Assembly (NCBI RefSeq): GCF_000003815.2
Contig: NC_049979.1
Coordinates: 19,585,686 to 19,649,685 of the forward strand
Source: Branchiostoma floridae
Lineage: Eukaryota; Chordata; Leptocardii; Amphioxiformes; Branchiostomatidae
Length of the DNA: 64,000 bases
Direction of reading: 5' to 3'
How positions within the stretch are numbered: the stretch's first letter is position 1; each line of letters begins with the position of its first letter. Shown one piece after another: positions 25,296 through 36,978 of this stretch. The translations under genes were made by a program, and so were the position numbers. The notes under the pieces were generated by a model that was given only the letters and a program-made list of their open reading frames with translations, ran no database searches and was not told where the DNA came from.

Positions 25296-28200
25296 ATGGC
25301 AGCCGCAGACCAAAAACCTCACGCCAGCGCAGTTCGTCCTCGTTCCTACCAAGACGAGAGCTATCTGCGCGGTTTTTTTGGAAGTGTGGGTGACTTACAG
25401 AAGGCTGAGGAACTGCAGGATGTCGTCCTTGAAGTCGAGGGTTGGCAGTTTCCCTGCCATCGGCTCGTTCTGTCCGCGGCCAGCCCCTACTTCAGGGCCA
25501 TGTTTACATGTGGCATGGCGGAAAGTCGACAGAAGACAGTCGTTTTACAGGTAAGGTTATGATTGGAATGAAAGAGGAAACTTTTAAAGAATGTTACATA
25601 TCTGTATCTTACGTTTTATCAAGGACGTTATGTGATTTATAACAGTTATAGTCAAAACGCATTGTTTATACCGAAACCAACACGTGTGTTTCTCGCCATG
25701 CCCCCCTCCCCACTTACTCAGTTACTGAGTGCTTTTGCTGTCTTAAAGAGGTAGGATCAACTTAACCAACTACACTGAGAATTATTCACTGAAAATAATA
25801 TTCTCACTTGTAACAAACAGGTTCGTAAGTGTGCAAGTAGAATTTTAGATATAATAATACATGTACTATTAATAGAATATGATGAAAAATTTATTTGTGA
25901 TATCTTTTCCTGCTATTTACTATCACACTGGTTACCCCTACTCTTTTCGATAAGTGTGTTAGGTTCTTTGACATGCGGAAGTTTGAGGAAAACGCCGGAA
26001 ACTCCCTTATATTATACATGTCACTAAATTACTGCATTATCCAAAATGATGAATGCTGCTGTTAATGACAATGTGAAAGTTCAAAAGATCTATTGCCCTG
26101 CAGGGTTTGGATCCAGCCATGTTTGGGGAGATCCTGAGTTACATGTACTCTGGAACCGTCCATGTGTCCCTGGACACAGTGCAGCCCCTGTACCAGGCAG
26201 CCGACCTCCTTCAACTGGACTATCTACGAAACACCTGCAGCAGCTACATGGCCAAGAATGTGGAGGACTCCACCTGTGTGGACCTGTACAAATTTGCCGA
26301 TGTATTTTCTGTGAACATGGTCCTGAAACAGTGTCTGCAATATATCTGTAGTCACTTTGTGAAGGTTGGTCATCTTTTATGTGATTACAGGCTCTAACAT
26401 TGCTCTATATATAAGACACTTAATGGCTCTCAGGAGACTTGATGATATGAATTCAGCACAGTTGAAACAGATACTCAAAAATCACTGACAAAACACTGAC
26501 TTGACTCAGAAAAGCTTTTGTAAACAAGATGAAAACTTTGGTATTAGCTACCATATTAGCATACTAGTACTTACATGTATATGTAAATTGCCAAACCAAC
26601 AGGTTGCCTCCAGTGAAGAGTTCTGCAGCCTGAGTGTGAATCAGCTGACTGGGATCATCAGCCAAGATGAGCTGGATGTTAAAAAGGAGACAACAGTGTG
26701 GGAGGCTGTGGTGAGATGGGTGCAGCACAGCAGGGAGGACAGGTGGGTATCACTATTATGATTATAGGTGTCTGATATTTATTTAATCAGTCAGCATATG
26801 CAGGGTTCAAAATGCCACCTGCATATGCAGATTAGTGCAGGTAAAATTAAAGCTGTGCAGGTGTTTTGAAGGTCTACTTGCACCTATCCTGCGCTGGTCC
26901 ATGTACTGGGTTTTATACATAAATGTCCTATGATGTAGGTGTATGCGCTGAAGTGACTGTTACCACCTATAAAGTATAAAAGAAAAAAATAGCAATGGTT
27001 CCTGAACAATGTAAGTATGATCCATACTTTCAAAATTCAGAGTGATGCAGGTAAAATTTGTCTGGTGCAGGTAATTTTCAATGTTACGCAGAAAGTATTT
27101 CGAGCCCTGATATGTACACAATATATGACTGCAAAAACTTAATTGTAATGATGACATTCACATGGATATTAGTTTGGTCAATTCGGCTTCTAGTTACATG
27201 TTCCAGAATTTTCATCACTAAATTACTCTACCCTACCCTGTACCTTACAGACTGCACCACCTACCCAGCATCCTCCCTCACATCCGCTTCAACCTGCTGA
27301 CCCCATACAACATGCAGATGGAGGCCATCTTGGCTCACCCCTTGGTTAGGGAGGATCCTGGGAGTTCTGCCATTAGGAATGTGGTAAAGGAGACTTCCAA
27401 CCTGAAGAGGAGAGTTGGAATGGACACACGGGAAATGGCTCTGCTTTTTGGTGATTCAGAGTATGGGTAAGAAAAAACAGGATTATGCCTTCTTCGCCAA
27501 ATCAGCAATCCTCAAGCAGATCTACCAGTGGCAAGACAGTATTCATGGCAACCAGTGGATACTATTTCAGTCCATGGGTACTTTCTTTTTCCCTGGGTAG
27601 ATCTGGTTGGAGATTATTTTTCCCAAAAGAACCAGTGTCAGTTATAAGTATATAATCATTGATCTTATCGATGACACCTGCAATTTTGGTCTTCAATGCC
27701 AAAGAAAATATGATTCCCATTTACAGTTGAACAATGATGACTGCATTTTTTCTGTCTTACTTTCAGATTTCTTCAAATCTTTTTTAAAAAGCAGGCTTAA
27801 GTTATTGCATCTTATTTTTGCTCTTTGTGTTAACTTACAATTTACAAGATTTGCAGCACTTTGCAAATGAGACAGAAAATTTTAGTTGCAATCATTCTTC
27901 TCCCTGCATAAATGTGTAATAAAGTTTGAAGCCACACAAATTTAGTATCTTGGTTTGTGTAGAGATTTCTTAGATGACTGCAACAAGAGGGTCAGACAAA
28001 AGAGGGCCTTCTAGTTCTCTAAAACTATCAGACTTTCCTTCCAGACGTTTTATGTTGATATTTGTCTTCACAATCAGCATTGTTGTGATGTACCCATATA
28101 CATACATGCATCCATCCATACATACATACATACATAGATACATATACATACATGCATACTTACATACACACATTCATATATATGTTATATCATAAGTCCA

Positions 28201-29171
28201 AGAAAAGAATTGTTGTGGCCTGATTATTGTATGCCCTTCACAGAGCACGTATCGAAATGATGTGGATGAACCCCCGAGAAGAGGAGTACATCACGTGTGA
28301 GTACAACATAACTTCTCGTACAGCAACAGTTACTAGTGATAATGACATCTACATCCTGGCTGAAGAGTCCGACGATTTTAGAACATACGCCCTGCTGAAG
28401 TACAACCATGTGGAGAACAAATGGGAGAAGAAGTCTTCAGTACAAGGGGTCCCACCAGAAGACCCAGATGATGACATGCGGTATGAGTACTATGACTACC
28501 TTATGGAAGTCAATGGACATCTTTTCTACCTTGTGGTGAAGACATCAGATTCAGAAAATGATGAGGTGGTGTTGAAGAAATACAACAAGGACACCAACAC
28601 GTGGCACTGCTGTTCACAACCTCAACACGTTGGGGGTTTGGACATCAATGTGGCAGTGTCCTGCAATCAGCACATTTATCTCTTCACAAGGACAGAAGCA
28701 CATTGTTATGACCCCAAAGAGGACCACTGGTGTATGAAAACCAATTCAGACTACATTCCTGACATCCTTTATACCTATAAAGCTGTTGCCATGGGAACAG
28801 AGATCATCTTTCCGAATACTAACTTCAGCAAGACAATGGTGTATGACACAGAGAAAGACAGATGGTTGGAGCGTCCTGTCAAGCTGATGATGAATTCAAA
28901 CAGAGATCATCGAGGTGTTCATGAAGTCACTCTCTTTGTACTTGAAAACAAGCTGCATGCAGTGACAGACAACTTCACTTACTTATCAAGTTCAGAGGAG
29001 TTCATACATCTCTGGCTGGTGTTTGTGTATGACAGCTGTGAGGATGTTTGGAGGGAGCTAACTGTCCTGCCTTATTGGGTGTGGTATGCAATCATGGCAA
29101 ACCCTATGTTCCCTGTGGCTCGTATGTACCTACCCTATCTGGATGCCAGCCGTGGCAACAAACATCTATAG
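25296..29171 (+). CDS. BTB-BACK-Kelch (KLHL-like) protein
   Basis: Proteins of this family are substrate adaptors for cullin-3 ubiquitin ligases. Five exons join in phase to 599 residues: 25296-25550, 26104-26364, 26603-26742, 27251-27466, 28244-29171. The ATG at 25296 has a good context (AACATGG). Exons 1-2 encode the BTB domain (LQDVVLEVEGWQFPCHRLVL, SAASPYFRAMF, ILSYMYSGTVHV, AADLLQLDYLRNTC). The end of exon 2 and exons 3-4 encode the BACK domain (CVDLYKFADVFSVNMVL, FCSLSVNQLTGIISQDEL, WEAVVRWVQHSREDR, LHHLPSILPHIRFNLLTPY). The large last exon encodes about five degenerate Kelch blades recognisable by YxxxxxxW patterns (YNHVENKWEKK, YNKDTNTWHCC, YDPKEDHWCMK, YDTEKDRWLER, YDSCEDVWREL). The usual Gly-Gly doublets of Kelch blades are almost absent. 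The exact KLHL orthologue is not assigned. Confidence 0.92.
26801..27109. mobile_element. hAT-like MITE remnant in KLHL-like intron 3
   Basis: Starts CAGGGTTCAAAATGCCACCTG and ends with the inverse of CAGGGCTCGAAATACTTTCTG. The interior repeats TGCAGGTAAAA three times. CAGGG-type ends suggest a hAT-related element, but no clear 8-bp target duplication remains. A similar word, CAGGGTTTGAAATTC, occurs at about 48882. Confidence 0.5.
28085..28190. repeat. (CATA)n-rich microsatellite
   Basis: Degenerate CATA/CATC/CATG tetranucleotides, e.g. CATACATACATACATACAT, in intron 4 just before the Kelch exon acceptor. Confidence 0.9.
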
Positions 29172-30798
29172 GGTGCAGCAATCCTCAAGATCAGGCTTGG
29201 TGAATAAACAGTTGCCCATGTTTTATTGCAACCAGTAATGCTAGAATGTAATCAACAGGTATGTGTTCCTCAGGGATTACATTTAGATTCAGCAAACTTT
29301 GAAGAATTCCTTGTTGAAGTTGGTCTGGCTTTATATTACATTTCCATTGAATTGACACTAGGTTCTATGTTGATGTGGACCATTGACCAGAAAGTTCAAC
29401 CGGCAAAAAGGCCAGTGGAGGTAGACATAATGCATTTTGACCTTGAGGGAACAGTACAACAGTGCCATACAGTTGATAACCTAATGAAGTCAGCATTTTT
29501 CTATTGCAATCAATCAGAGAATGTATGGGAACATGCTAGAATGTAGTCCTCAAGGGTGTGTTCCTCAGGAGTTAGATTTAGATTCAGCCAACATTGAAGA
29601 CTTCCTTGTCGAATGGAGAGGAGTTTCTTTGTTGGTGTAGACCATGGACCAGAAAGCACAACCAGCACAAAGACCAATGTTGTTAGTGTTATATTAGCCT
29701 TGACAGAACAGCATTGGGCATTTCCATTATGAACTCAGCAATACATCGCTAATACCCAAGCCCAGGGGACCAATCTTTCACACTGCAAAGCTAGTTCACT
29801 GGGAACAGACCTCTTTTGTATGGATAATGCATTTATTGAGACTATGGTTTAGGATATACAGAGTCAACCTGAGAATACCAATCATGCATGGTTACAAAGA
29901 GGTCTAAAATATTTAAAACTTTCTTTATGGTTAGTAGTGATCCCTGACTCTTTGTACTGGAGGTCATCTACAAGTACTGTTACTATAACATAGCAATAAG
30001 GATATCGTTTTGACAGATACATGTAGCATAGACATCAGCTATAATAAAAAGTGTCATTAAGCTAAATGTTGAAGAATTTTATAGATACTTGTAGATTTAT
30101 AAAGTTTAGTAGTATTATATTACCTAAGGTTAGCTAATGGTTGTAGCTTAACTACATCAATACAGTGGTATTTAGATATATACTGATTATGTTTTGATGA
30201 TGATAATGATAGTACTATATATTAGTAAATGCGATTTACAGTGTTATCATCATATTCCATACAAGTGCAGGTGCATGTATGTTGTTCAGAACTTATTAAA
30301 ATGTTTTAACAGCTAAACCCTTACCAATATGTTATTGCGTGTCATGCATGGGGAGATCCTGGGAAATACAGTGTTAGCATCAGTGTTTGTCTCAAAATGT
30401 CTATTTTGATTTTCATTTTGTCTGGTCACTCTACTAATGTTCTGCCAAAATCCCAGAATCACAAAACATAAATCTCTGTGACCCAATAGTTTGTCTTGCG
30501 ATGGGTTGATTGAAGTAGACATCAGATGAATTCCTCATACACTACAAACTTTAAGATAACTAATGATGAACAAAGAATAGAACATGATCTCACTGAGCCA
30601 CTCGTAGACTGTGTCACACATGTAAATTGTGTAAATTACATAAGATGCATTACAGAACTAAGTATTGTAATACGTACATTTATAAAGGTTAACTTACGAT
30701 TAGTAGTGTTATCTTACTATAAACGTATTTACTGTTGTTGACTTATTGAGCCTTGTACATCTATGGACCAATAAAGTCCATCCGTTTGCAGAGTTTGT
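29172..30798. other. KLHL-like 3' UTR and convergent intergenic region
   Basis: Follows the Kelch stop codon and runs to the stop codon of the minus-strand kinase gene. It contains a diverged tandem duplication (29238-29690). AATAAA words occur near 30048 and at 30770-30775; either could end the KLHL-like mRNA. No coding support. Confidence 0.45.
29238..29690. repeat. Diverged tandem duplication, period ~295 bp
   Basis: GCTAGAATGTAATCAACAGG... at about 29240 and GCTAGAATGTAGTCCTCAAG... at about 29534 begin two copies sharing TGTGTTCCTCAGG, TTAGATTCAGC, GAAGAATTCCTTGT/GAAGACTTCCTTGT and GACCAGAAAG. The second copy is shorter. It lies in the likely 3' UTR of the KLHL-like gene. Confidence 0.7.
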
Positions 30799-33700
30799 TT
30801 AGAGAACCCCCCACTCCTGGATCTCCTGCAGCATCTTCAGCAGGTCCTGGTCGGCAGGCAGGATCACCAGGCCCATGACGCGGCAGAACACCCCGTAACG
30901 GCAGTCGGCTCGGAAGTCTGCCTTCAGCTGCTCCAGTGTGTAGCTCCGTAAGCCTGAGGATTCTAGAGGAAGGTACCATGGCCATGTGTGTTTGTTTAAT
31001 TGAAGTGTTAGAATGCAATTCTTTAGTGTGTAAGTTAATTAAAAGTCTCCAAGGCCTCACCAATTGGATACATTGGTCATTTGATACATTGGTCATTTCT
31101 GAAGCGAAATGAAGAAGCAAGATGGGCAAATGATGATAGAAAAACGTTTAACAATCCGCATGCTCTATACCCAAGTGGTACCGTACATGGGTCTCAGAGC
31201 CAACATACCCGCTGATTAACAACAATATCGAACATTGAATTTCAAAGCATTTGACAAAGACGAAAAATAACCAATTAGGAAAACGACTACCTTTCTTCAG
31301 CTGCTGCTGGCAAAATGTAATAATCATTACCCTACATTGTACATGTGAGTTTTGTTTGAGATACCGCAAAATGAAATGGAGAATCCCAGAACCAAGAAAT
31401 GGGACTGGTGTAACCTAATTAATATGTAGGTTTTGGAAATGTATGCAGTGTCCATAATCATGGATAATGTATTCTTTTAGATGGGAATTCCGGAAAAGTA
31501 GTCCCACAATAATGAAAAATTGTACTTAAGTTTCAGTTACGTTAGTTTCCATACCGACGAATACAGATTCTTACCTCCAGGACCCAGAGTCTTCTGCAGT
31601 TGCTGATGATAGTGTTCAAGGATGGCGTCCCTGTGGTTGTGGAAGACATCCCAACCCATACAGCACAGGAACAGCTGGGCCAGGTCATAGGTCGGCGGGG
31701 AGAGCTTGATCGCCTGCCAGTCCACCAGCTTCACAGCAACCGGGACGTCACCTTCGTACTTTTCAGTTGGGAAACGAAAAGACGACGTTGAATATTCACG
31801 GAATGTGAAAGACAGCAAAAGTTAAGGCCCAACAAAGACGAAGGTCAATACAGGCTTTCTGACATGCTTTCTGATCTGGTCTACTATTGAAGTCACTTGT
31901 CTGTGCGTTTCCCTGTCGTTTCAATGCGTTACTCTTCCTAATAAATGAAAGCCTGAGCTACACAGCTGAGATTTCTGCTTGCACGAAAGTCATTAGTGAC
32001 AATAGTTTTTAATTTTACCTCTCCCCGGCAAACATTAAGGCCCAACAAAGACGGCGGTCGATACAACTTTGACCTATTAACTGAGTCCTGAAAGCCTGAA
32101 TTACAGTTGAGATTTCTGCTTGCACGACATAAGTGACAATAATTTTGAATTTGAACTCCACTACAATGTATATCCGAATTTGAAAAAAAATCTATACATG
32201 CATCATTCACCTTAATCATGATGTTGTTGACCCAGCAGTCTCCGTGGCTGAGCACCTTGATTCTCGGGCTCTTTGAGACATCGAGAAACTTCATGGAGTT
32301 TTCCTGAAGCTTTTCAAGGCGAGCTACAAGGTCAACCTGATCAGGAAACGCTGTTGCGAATTTCTTCAAGCACTTTTCATACTCGTTCATGAAAGCCTTT
32401 AGCCCTGCCTCATTTAAAACGGCATCTAACGGCTGGATCCAGTCGTACTTCTCGGGAAGGGGTTTTCCCAAACGGAGCTCCAGTCGGTGCGACAGGCCGT
32501 GCGCCTGAGCGAAAGCTCCGACTGTCAGGAGCATCTCATCTCGGCTCAGCGTTTGGCGGTTGGGTTTGATGGAGAAACCCTGGCTTTTTAGATTCTCCAT
32601 AACCCTGACGGACACCATGGAACTTGGGTCGGTGGCGGCGAAGTAGCATTTAGGGAGGAACAAGGACTCAGCATGGGCCTGATCTCCGTCATTTGTGGCT
32701 TTTGGCTGCGATTTCGGCTCGCTTTGGACCGACACATTTAGAAGGTCGGGGGCCAAAATGGAGTAAAACTTCACCTCCATCTTTTCCATCTGGATGTGAA
32801 ATTCCTTCGGAAAGTCAGGGATTAAAGGGGGCCCCAAAGCCCTTTTCCGTAGAGCGTAATCGGCGGTTTTAATTCTACGTACTCCGTAGCGGGACCGTTC
32901 GAATTCAACGTAGAGCGTAATCGGTGCATTTTGCGTCGAGCGATATTGGCCCCTTTAATTTAACGTATTACGTAGAAGCTAACCGGATTTTACCGCAAAA
33001 CGTAATTCATATTAAATTTTCCGTCAAGCGTAATCAAAGTTTCATTAAACTTAACTAGTCTACCGGCAAATTTTACCCGCGAAAATGCTGGAAATTGCGT
33101 TTCAAAGGGTCCAGATTTCAAAATTTCGCCGGACATTCCTTGCTATGGCTCAACACTTCGGCACTGGACATGGTGAAAATATGTTGCGGGAGCGTCGTCC
33201 CCCAACTAGTAGAAATCTTTTTACCGACCCTAGCTTAGTTAACAAGCAAAATTTGCCCCTTAAATGCAGGAAATGGCATTTCAGAGGGTCGAGATTTCAA
33301 TTTTTCTCCGGGCGCCGGGCGGCCCTTGCCAAGGCTTGCGACGGCTTGGGCCTCCGGCGCTCACGACTCTCCGGCGCTCGTCGCCCTCAAAGACGTTTCT
33401 CTGACAGAAATGTCATTACATTGAGCATATGCCTGCCAGCAAAATTTGCCCCTCAAAATGCAGGAAATGGTGTTTTAGAGGGTAAAAATTTCCAAATTTT
33501 CCTGCACCTACCTTGCGACAGTTCGACTGTTCGTGCTTTCGGCACTCGAAATCTGAAAATGATGTTTGGGGGCGTTGCCCAGCTTAAAGCTAAAACCATG
33601 TGAATTTCTAATTGGATGCTATTTAACTTAGCTTAGTCTGTGAGCAAAATTTGCCCTTCAAAATGCATAAAATGGCGTTTCAGAGGGTCAGGATTTCACA

Positions 33701-34318
33701 ATATTCCCGGGGGAGCATGCCCCCGGACGGCCGAGGATTGTCGCGCCTCCGCTTTCGGTGCTATAAGTGCTGAAAATTACGTCACATGAGAAATTTGCTG
33801 TCGCCGCCTTTGTCCAGCAAGACGTCTTTAGAAGTTAAGTTTTAATCTTATTGATGGAATTATCAGTTTTGTTTAGATCTCATCTTCACGTGTTCTGCCG
33901 TCGGCGGAGTTCAGCCAAAAGACAATAAAAATTTGCATAATGCATTATGAAATTTCGTAATTTAGCGTAGAGCGTAATAAAGTGTCCATAATTTAGCGTA
34001 TTACGTAGCCGGCCCTCCCGAATTTAGCGTAGAGCGTTGTCGGTACCCCCCCTTGGGGGCCCTCATTAAAGTCTGCGGCCGATTGAAATCCGTCAGTTTG
34101 GCTACGCGACTATAGCGCTGACCCGCACCCTTTCTGGTCCCCACGGCATCAAAAGGGATGATGTCGCTCAAGTATCCATCACCTTCACTGATGGATCCCT
34201 TCACATCGACATCCGTGATGGTGACGTCAGGGAGGTCTGTCTGCAGTACTTGCTGCACCCAGAAGGGGGCGATGTCTTCAGTAGATTGAGGGACAGTGAT
34301 CTTCTCTGGTGTTGCCAT
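30799..34318 (-). CDS. EcKinase/CHK kinase-like protein, coding exon split by a transposon
   Basis: The family (ecdysteroid kinase-like/CHK) phosphorylates small molecules using an aminoglycoside-phosphotransferase fold. Exons on the minus strand: 34318 down to 32211 (containing the insert 32828-34064), 31575-31758 and 30799-30962. The start MATPEKITVP at 34318 has context GCAACACC on the plus complement; the DFPKEFHIQME segment is typical of the family. The catalytic loop is VLSHGDCWVNNIMIK (HGDxxxxN); the following exon gives VKLVDWQAIKLSPPTYDLAQLF, the metal-binding D-W/F-Q motif. All junctions are in phase once the insert and one 7-bp target copy are discounted. The insert (net 1244 bp, not a multiple of three, with in-frame stops) breaks the frame between RPQTL and IPDFPKEF. 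The allele is therefore disrupted unless the insert is spliced out. Ligand unknown. Confidence 0.85.
32828..34064. mobile_element. Non-autonomous DNA transposon, 1237 bp, in the kinase exon
   Basis: Flanked by ATTAAAG at 32821-32827 and 34065-34071 (7-bp target-site duplication). The ends are short GC palindromes: GGGGCCCCAA at left, TTGGGGGCCC at right. Subterminal regions repeat GTAGAGCGTAATCGG and TTTAGCGTATTACGTAG several times in both orientations. The interior holds four diverged direct repeats beginning near 33068, 33246, 33438 and 33642 (GCAAAATTTGCCCCTCAAAA, then CAGAGGGTC and CCGGGGGAGCATGCCCCCGG). No transposase is visible. The superfamily is not assigned. Confidence 0.85.
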
Positions 34319-34561
34319 ATTCTTTTGAATAATGAGGGAAGGTAATTCCAACAAAAGGCCAAAACTGGAAATGCATATGACATATGTTTAATTGACGAGC
34401 ACATGTTAAATGAGTTAACAGGAAGGGGCAGGCTGGGGCCGCGCTCGAAATTGCTGAAAACAGCCCAAAAACTATATACTTAGCGGGGCCCTGTTTGCAG
34501 TTTGACCTACTGTCACCAATGCATTTAGCATATGACTAGCATAGTCGAGATCAGTCTTGGC

Positions 34562-34993
34562 TAGGGCTGGGTATCGGTACAGCGTACCGGTACAAAAACG
34601 GTTTTTCTTATTGGACCGGTCCAGAAAAACCGGACCTGAAAAAATTAGGTGACCGGATGTTGGACCGATTAGAAAATCAACAGATTATTTTATCAGGCAT
34701 TCACACGTTTTGGCGCTTGCAGATGGAAGAAAATAACAAGAGTGAAGTAGAGTAGAGTTTATAGGAATTTCTACCAAGTTTTACAGCCAATCGTACAGGT
34801 GCAGTTAGCGTTGAAGGATTTTAAAACGCCAGTGTAAGTCTAATACTCCTCCAAAGAGATCTCTTTGTAGTGAAATGGACCATTGGTATGAGTCATACTG
34901 CATCAGTTCCAGGTTCAGGTCCGGACCTGGACCTGATCCTTTGGACCTGAACCGGACCTGGACTTGAATTTTCTGTACCGGTACCCAGCCCTA
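34562..34993. mobile_element. hAT-like MITE, 432 bp
   Basis: Flanked by an exact 8-bp target duplication GTCTTGGC (34554-34561 and 34994-35001). TIRs start TAGGGCTGGGTAYCGGTAC and mirror GTACCGGTACCCAGCCCTA. The interior is rich in GGTCCGGACCTGGACCT words. An 8-bp duplication and TAGGG ends are hallmarks of hAT elements. A diverged piece, GGTCCGGACCTGAACCTGAT, recurs near 41910. Confidence 0.9.
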
Positions 34994-35001
34994 GTCTTGG
35001 C

Positions 35002-36404
35002 CATTGAGAAGTTTGATCGAGTACTTCGATTTTCTAATCTCTGTTCCTACCCCGTTGTATTTTTGCCGAGGAGCCAAAATGCTCACTATGCAGCAACAAC
35101 TTTTGTTTGCAAAAGTACCATAATACAACAGAAGGACTTTTTAGACTTCGCAATATGTCTAATCTAATCATATAACAGTAAGCGGTTGCCGATGACAAGG
35201 GTTACCAAGGCAGTACAGCCTATACGGGTTGCATACTTGGTACACATCGACGTTGTCCGAGGTTACATGCGCCAGGGGGATGGAGCTTCGATTGAGATGA
35301 ATGCCCCAAACATTTGCTATATTGTGTACAATCATTCCCAGAAACCTTGATCTTGTAGTTAATAATAAAGATGTATATCTCTGTACTTACGCGAGCTGTT
35401 TCCCTTTCAGTGTTCCTCGCCGTCTGCAAGTAGTGCTGGTCGGTGCTGGTAGGTAAACGACTTCAATGGACTGTGACAGTTCCGGTTATTACAGATTGAG
35501 TATGGGGTGCACGTTCAGAGATGGAAATGAGATTCAGATGGCAGCATGACTTCATGCTGAATGTGACATAATGAATGCATATTAAAGATTTCTAACTTGT
35601 GTGTACCTTTTAAGAAATATAACATCAAATTATGGAAAGAATTGCACCATTTGTATAATCCTCTTGCTTATGCTATTCTTAAGAGGAACTTTATACTTGA
35701 CGTATCAAACGTGGGTGAAGGTAAACAGCATTGGATGTATGAACTGTGTAAATAATACCCTGATTATATGATGAATATGGATGTACCAAGAAAAAGCGTT
35801 TGAGCTTTATTCATGACATCATGTCGCATACTAAAAGCCTGAATTTAATTGGCGTATACGCAAGGAAGCAGTTTACAATTTGATGTCAGTAAAAAGTGTT
35901 GACCATCAAATCGACACGCTATTGCACGCAATCTTATAATGATTTACGACTACATGTAATGACTACATCACCTAAAATACTCGGGTATGAGTCAGTATAG
36001 TCAATAATGTGTTTAAACAATTATTCTATTACTTCATGATCGCTCTATGGATGAAAACGGAGATACTGTGATGAGTTGGTCACCGTGCTTGTTAATTTGA
36101 ATCGCTGTGTGTCCACCGCTATCATGGTGTTGCAAAATGGCAACCTGACAAAATTTAGGTTTGATTCTCTTGTGGATGTGTTTCCCAAGAACTAAGATGT
36201 CGTAAAAATATAATGAAATGTTTTCGGTCAGCCAACCCATTTGTCTGGAACAACCACTCCTACTTGATGACCACTTTTCCTTGGTCCGCTGAGTGGTTGC
36301 TGATGTTTGACTGCATCATTCTTGGCACGTTATTTTATACAGATTGTAGATCTATGTATCGACGTGTTTTTTTTTATCTTTCTTGAATCCCGGTGCTCAA
36401 GTAT
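35002..36404. other. Intergenic, nothing recognised
   Basis: No exon with family support on either strand. Promoters of the kinase gene (minus) and perhaps the ancestral copy of the P450 fragment (plus) lie in this interval, but no motif is clear. Confidence 0.4.
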
Positions 36405-36689
36405 TTCCTGTACCCCTCTATACTGGATCCTGCCTACTCAGCCGGATAAGAACCGGTTTGACCTGCCATTTTTAAGGTGCAATTGTCGGGCTACTATAGG
36501 ACGTATCTGACCAGAGTAATGAGTACACCATTTCCATGCAACGGTTCACTGATCTTACTGTTATTTCCAGGCCGACGTGTGTGTCTTGGCGAGTTGACCA
36601 GGATGGAACTTTTCCTGTTCTTCTCCACCCTTTGGCTGTCCTTCACATTCAAGACGCCAGAGGGCACGCATACTTTACAACAATTTTAG
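36405..36689 (+). pseudogene. Cytochrome P450 fragment (last two exons)
   Basis: Bases 36405-36470 (CTCTATACTGGATCCTGCCT..., AACCGGTTTGACC) match the exon of the intact downstream P450 that encodes [15 protein letters not shown], but are frameshifted. From 36570 the haem-binding exon is preserved in frame ([28 protein letters not shown]) behind a TTTCCAG acceptor, then runs to an early stop at 36687-36689. The preceding intron bases (CACTGATCTTACTG) also match the intact gene, so this is a truncated segmental duplicate. The upstream exons are absent. Confidence 0.85.
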
Positions 36690-36853
36690 AAGACAAATCT
36701 TTTATTCCATATACTACAATGTATAACGCAAATATCTCATGCAGAAACCTTTGTCATGACAACAAGTACCACAATGTATTATAATATATATACGCACAGG
36801 TAAAGTCTAGTTTTTGGAATCGGCTCTGCATTATATCTTTATAAGAATAATCG

Positions 36854-36868
36854 TATATATATATATAT

Positions 36869-36906
<38 letters not shown>

Positions 36907-36919
36907 TCCCGTGTGTGTG
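36854..36919. repeat. (TA)n(GT)n microsatellite
   Basis: A TA run followed by about 16 GT dinucleotides and a short interrupted GT tail. Confidence 0.95.
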
Positions 36920-36978
36920 TTCAATTTTCATAAATTCATGTATAGTAGTCCACTATACCAGAATTTATGAAAATTGAA
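36920..36978. repeat. Perfect 18-bp inverted repeat with nested stem
   Basis: TTCAATTTTCATAAATTC (36920-36937) and its exact reverse complement (36961-36978) enclose a loop that itself pairs (TATAGTAG/CCACTATA). Directly adjoins the GT microsatellite. It may be a small element or a hairpin RNA structure. Confidence 0.85.

Noticed and set aside
28227-28243. ATG at 28227 as the start of a separate gene
   Set aside because: Those bases are the intron end; the acceptor at 28243 joins the BACK exon to the Kelch exon in phase.
33085-33603. 172-residue plus-strand open frame
   Set aside because: Lies entirely in the internal repeats of the transposon at 32828-34064 and shows no protein family.
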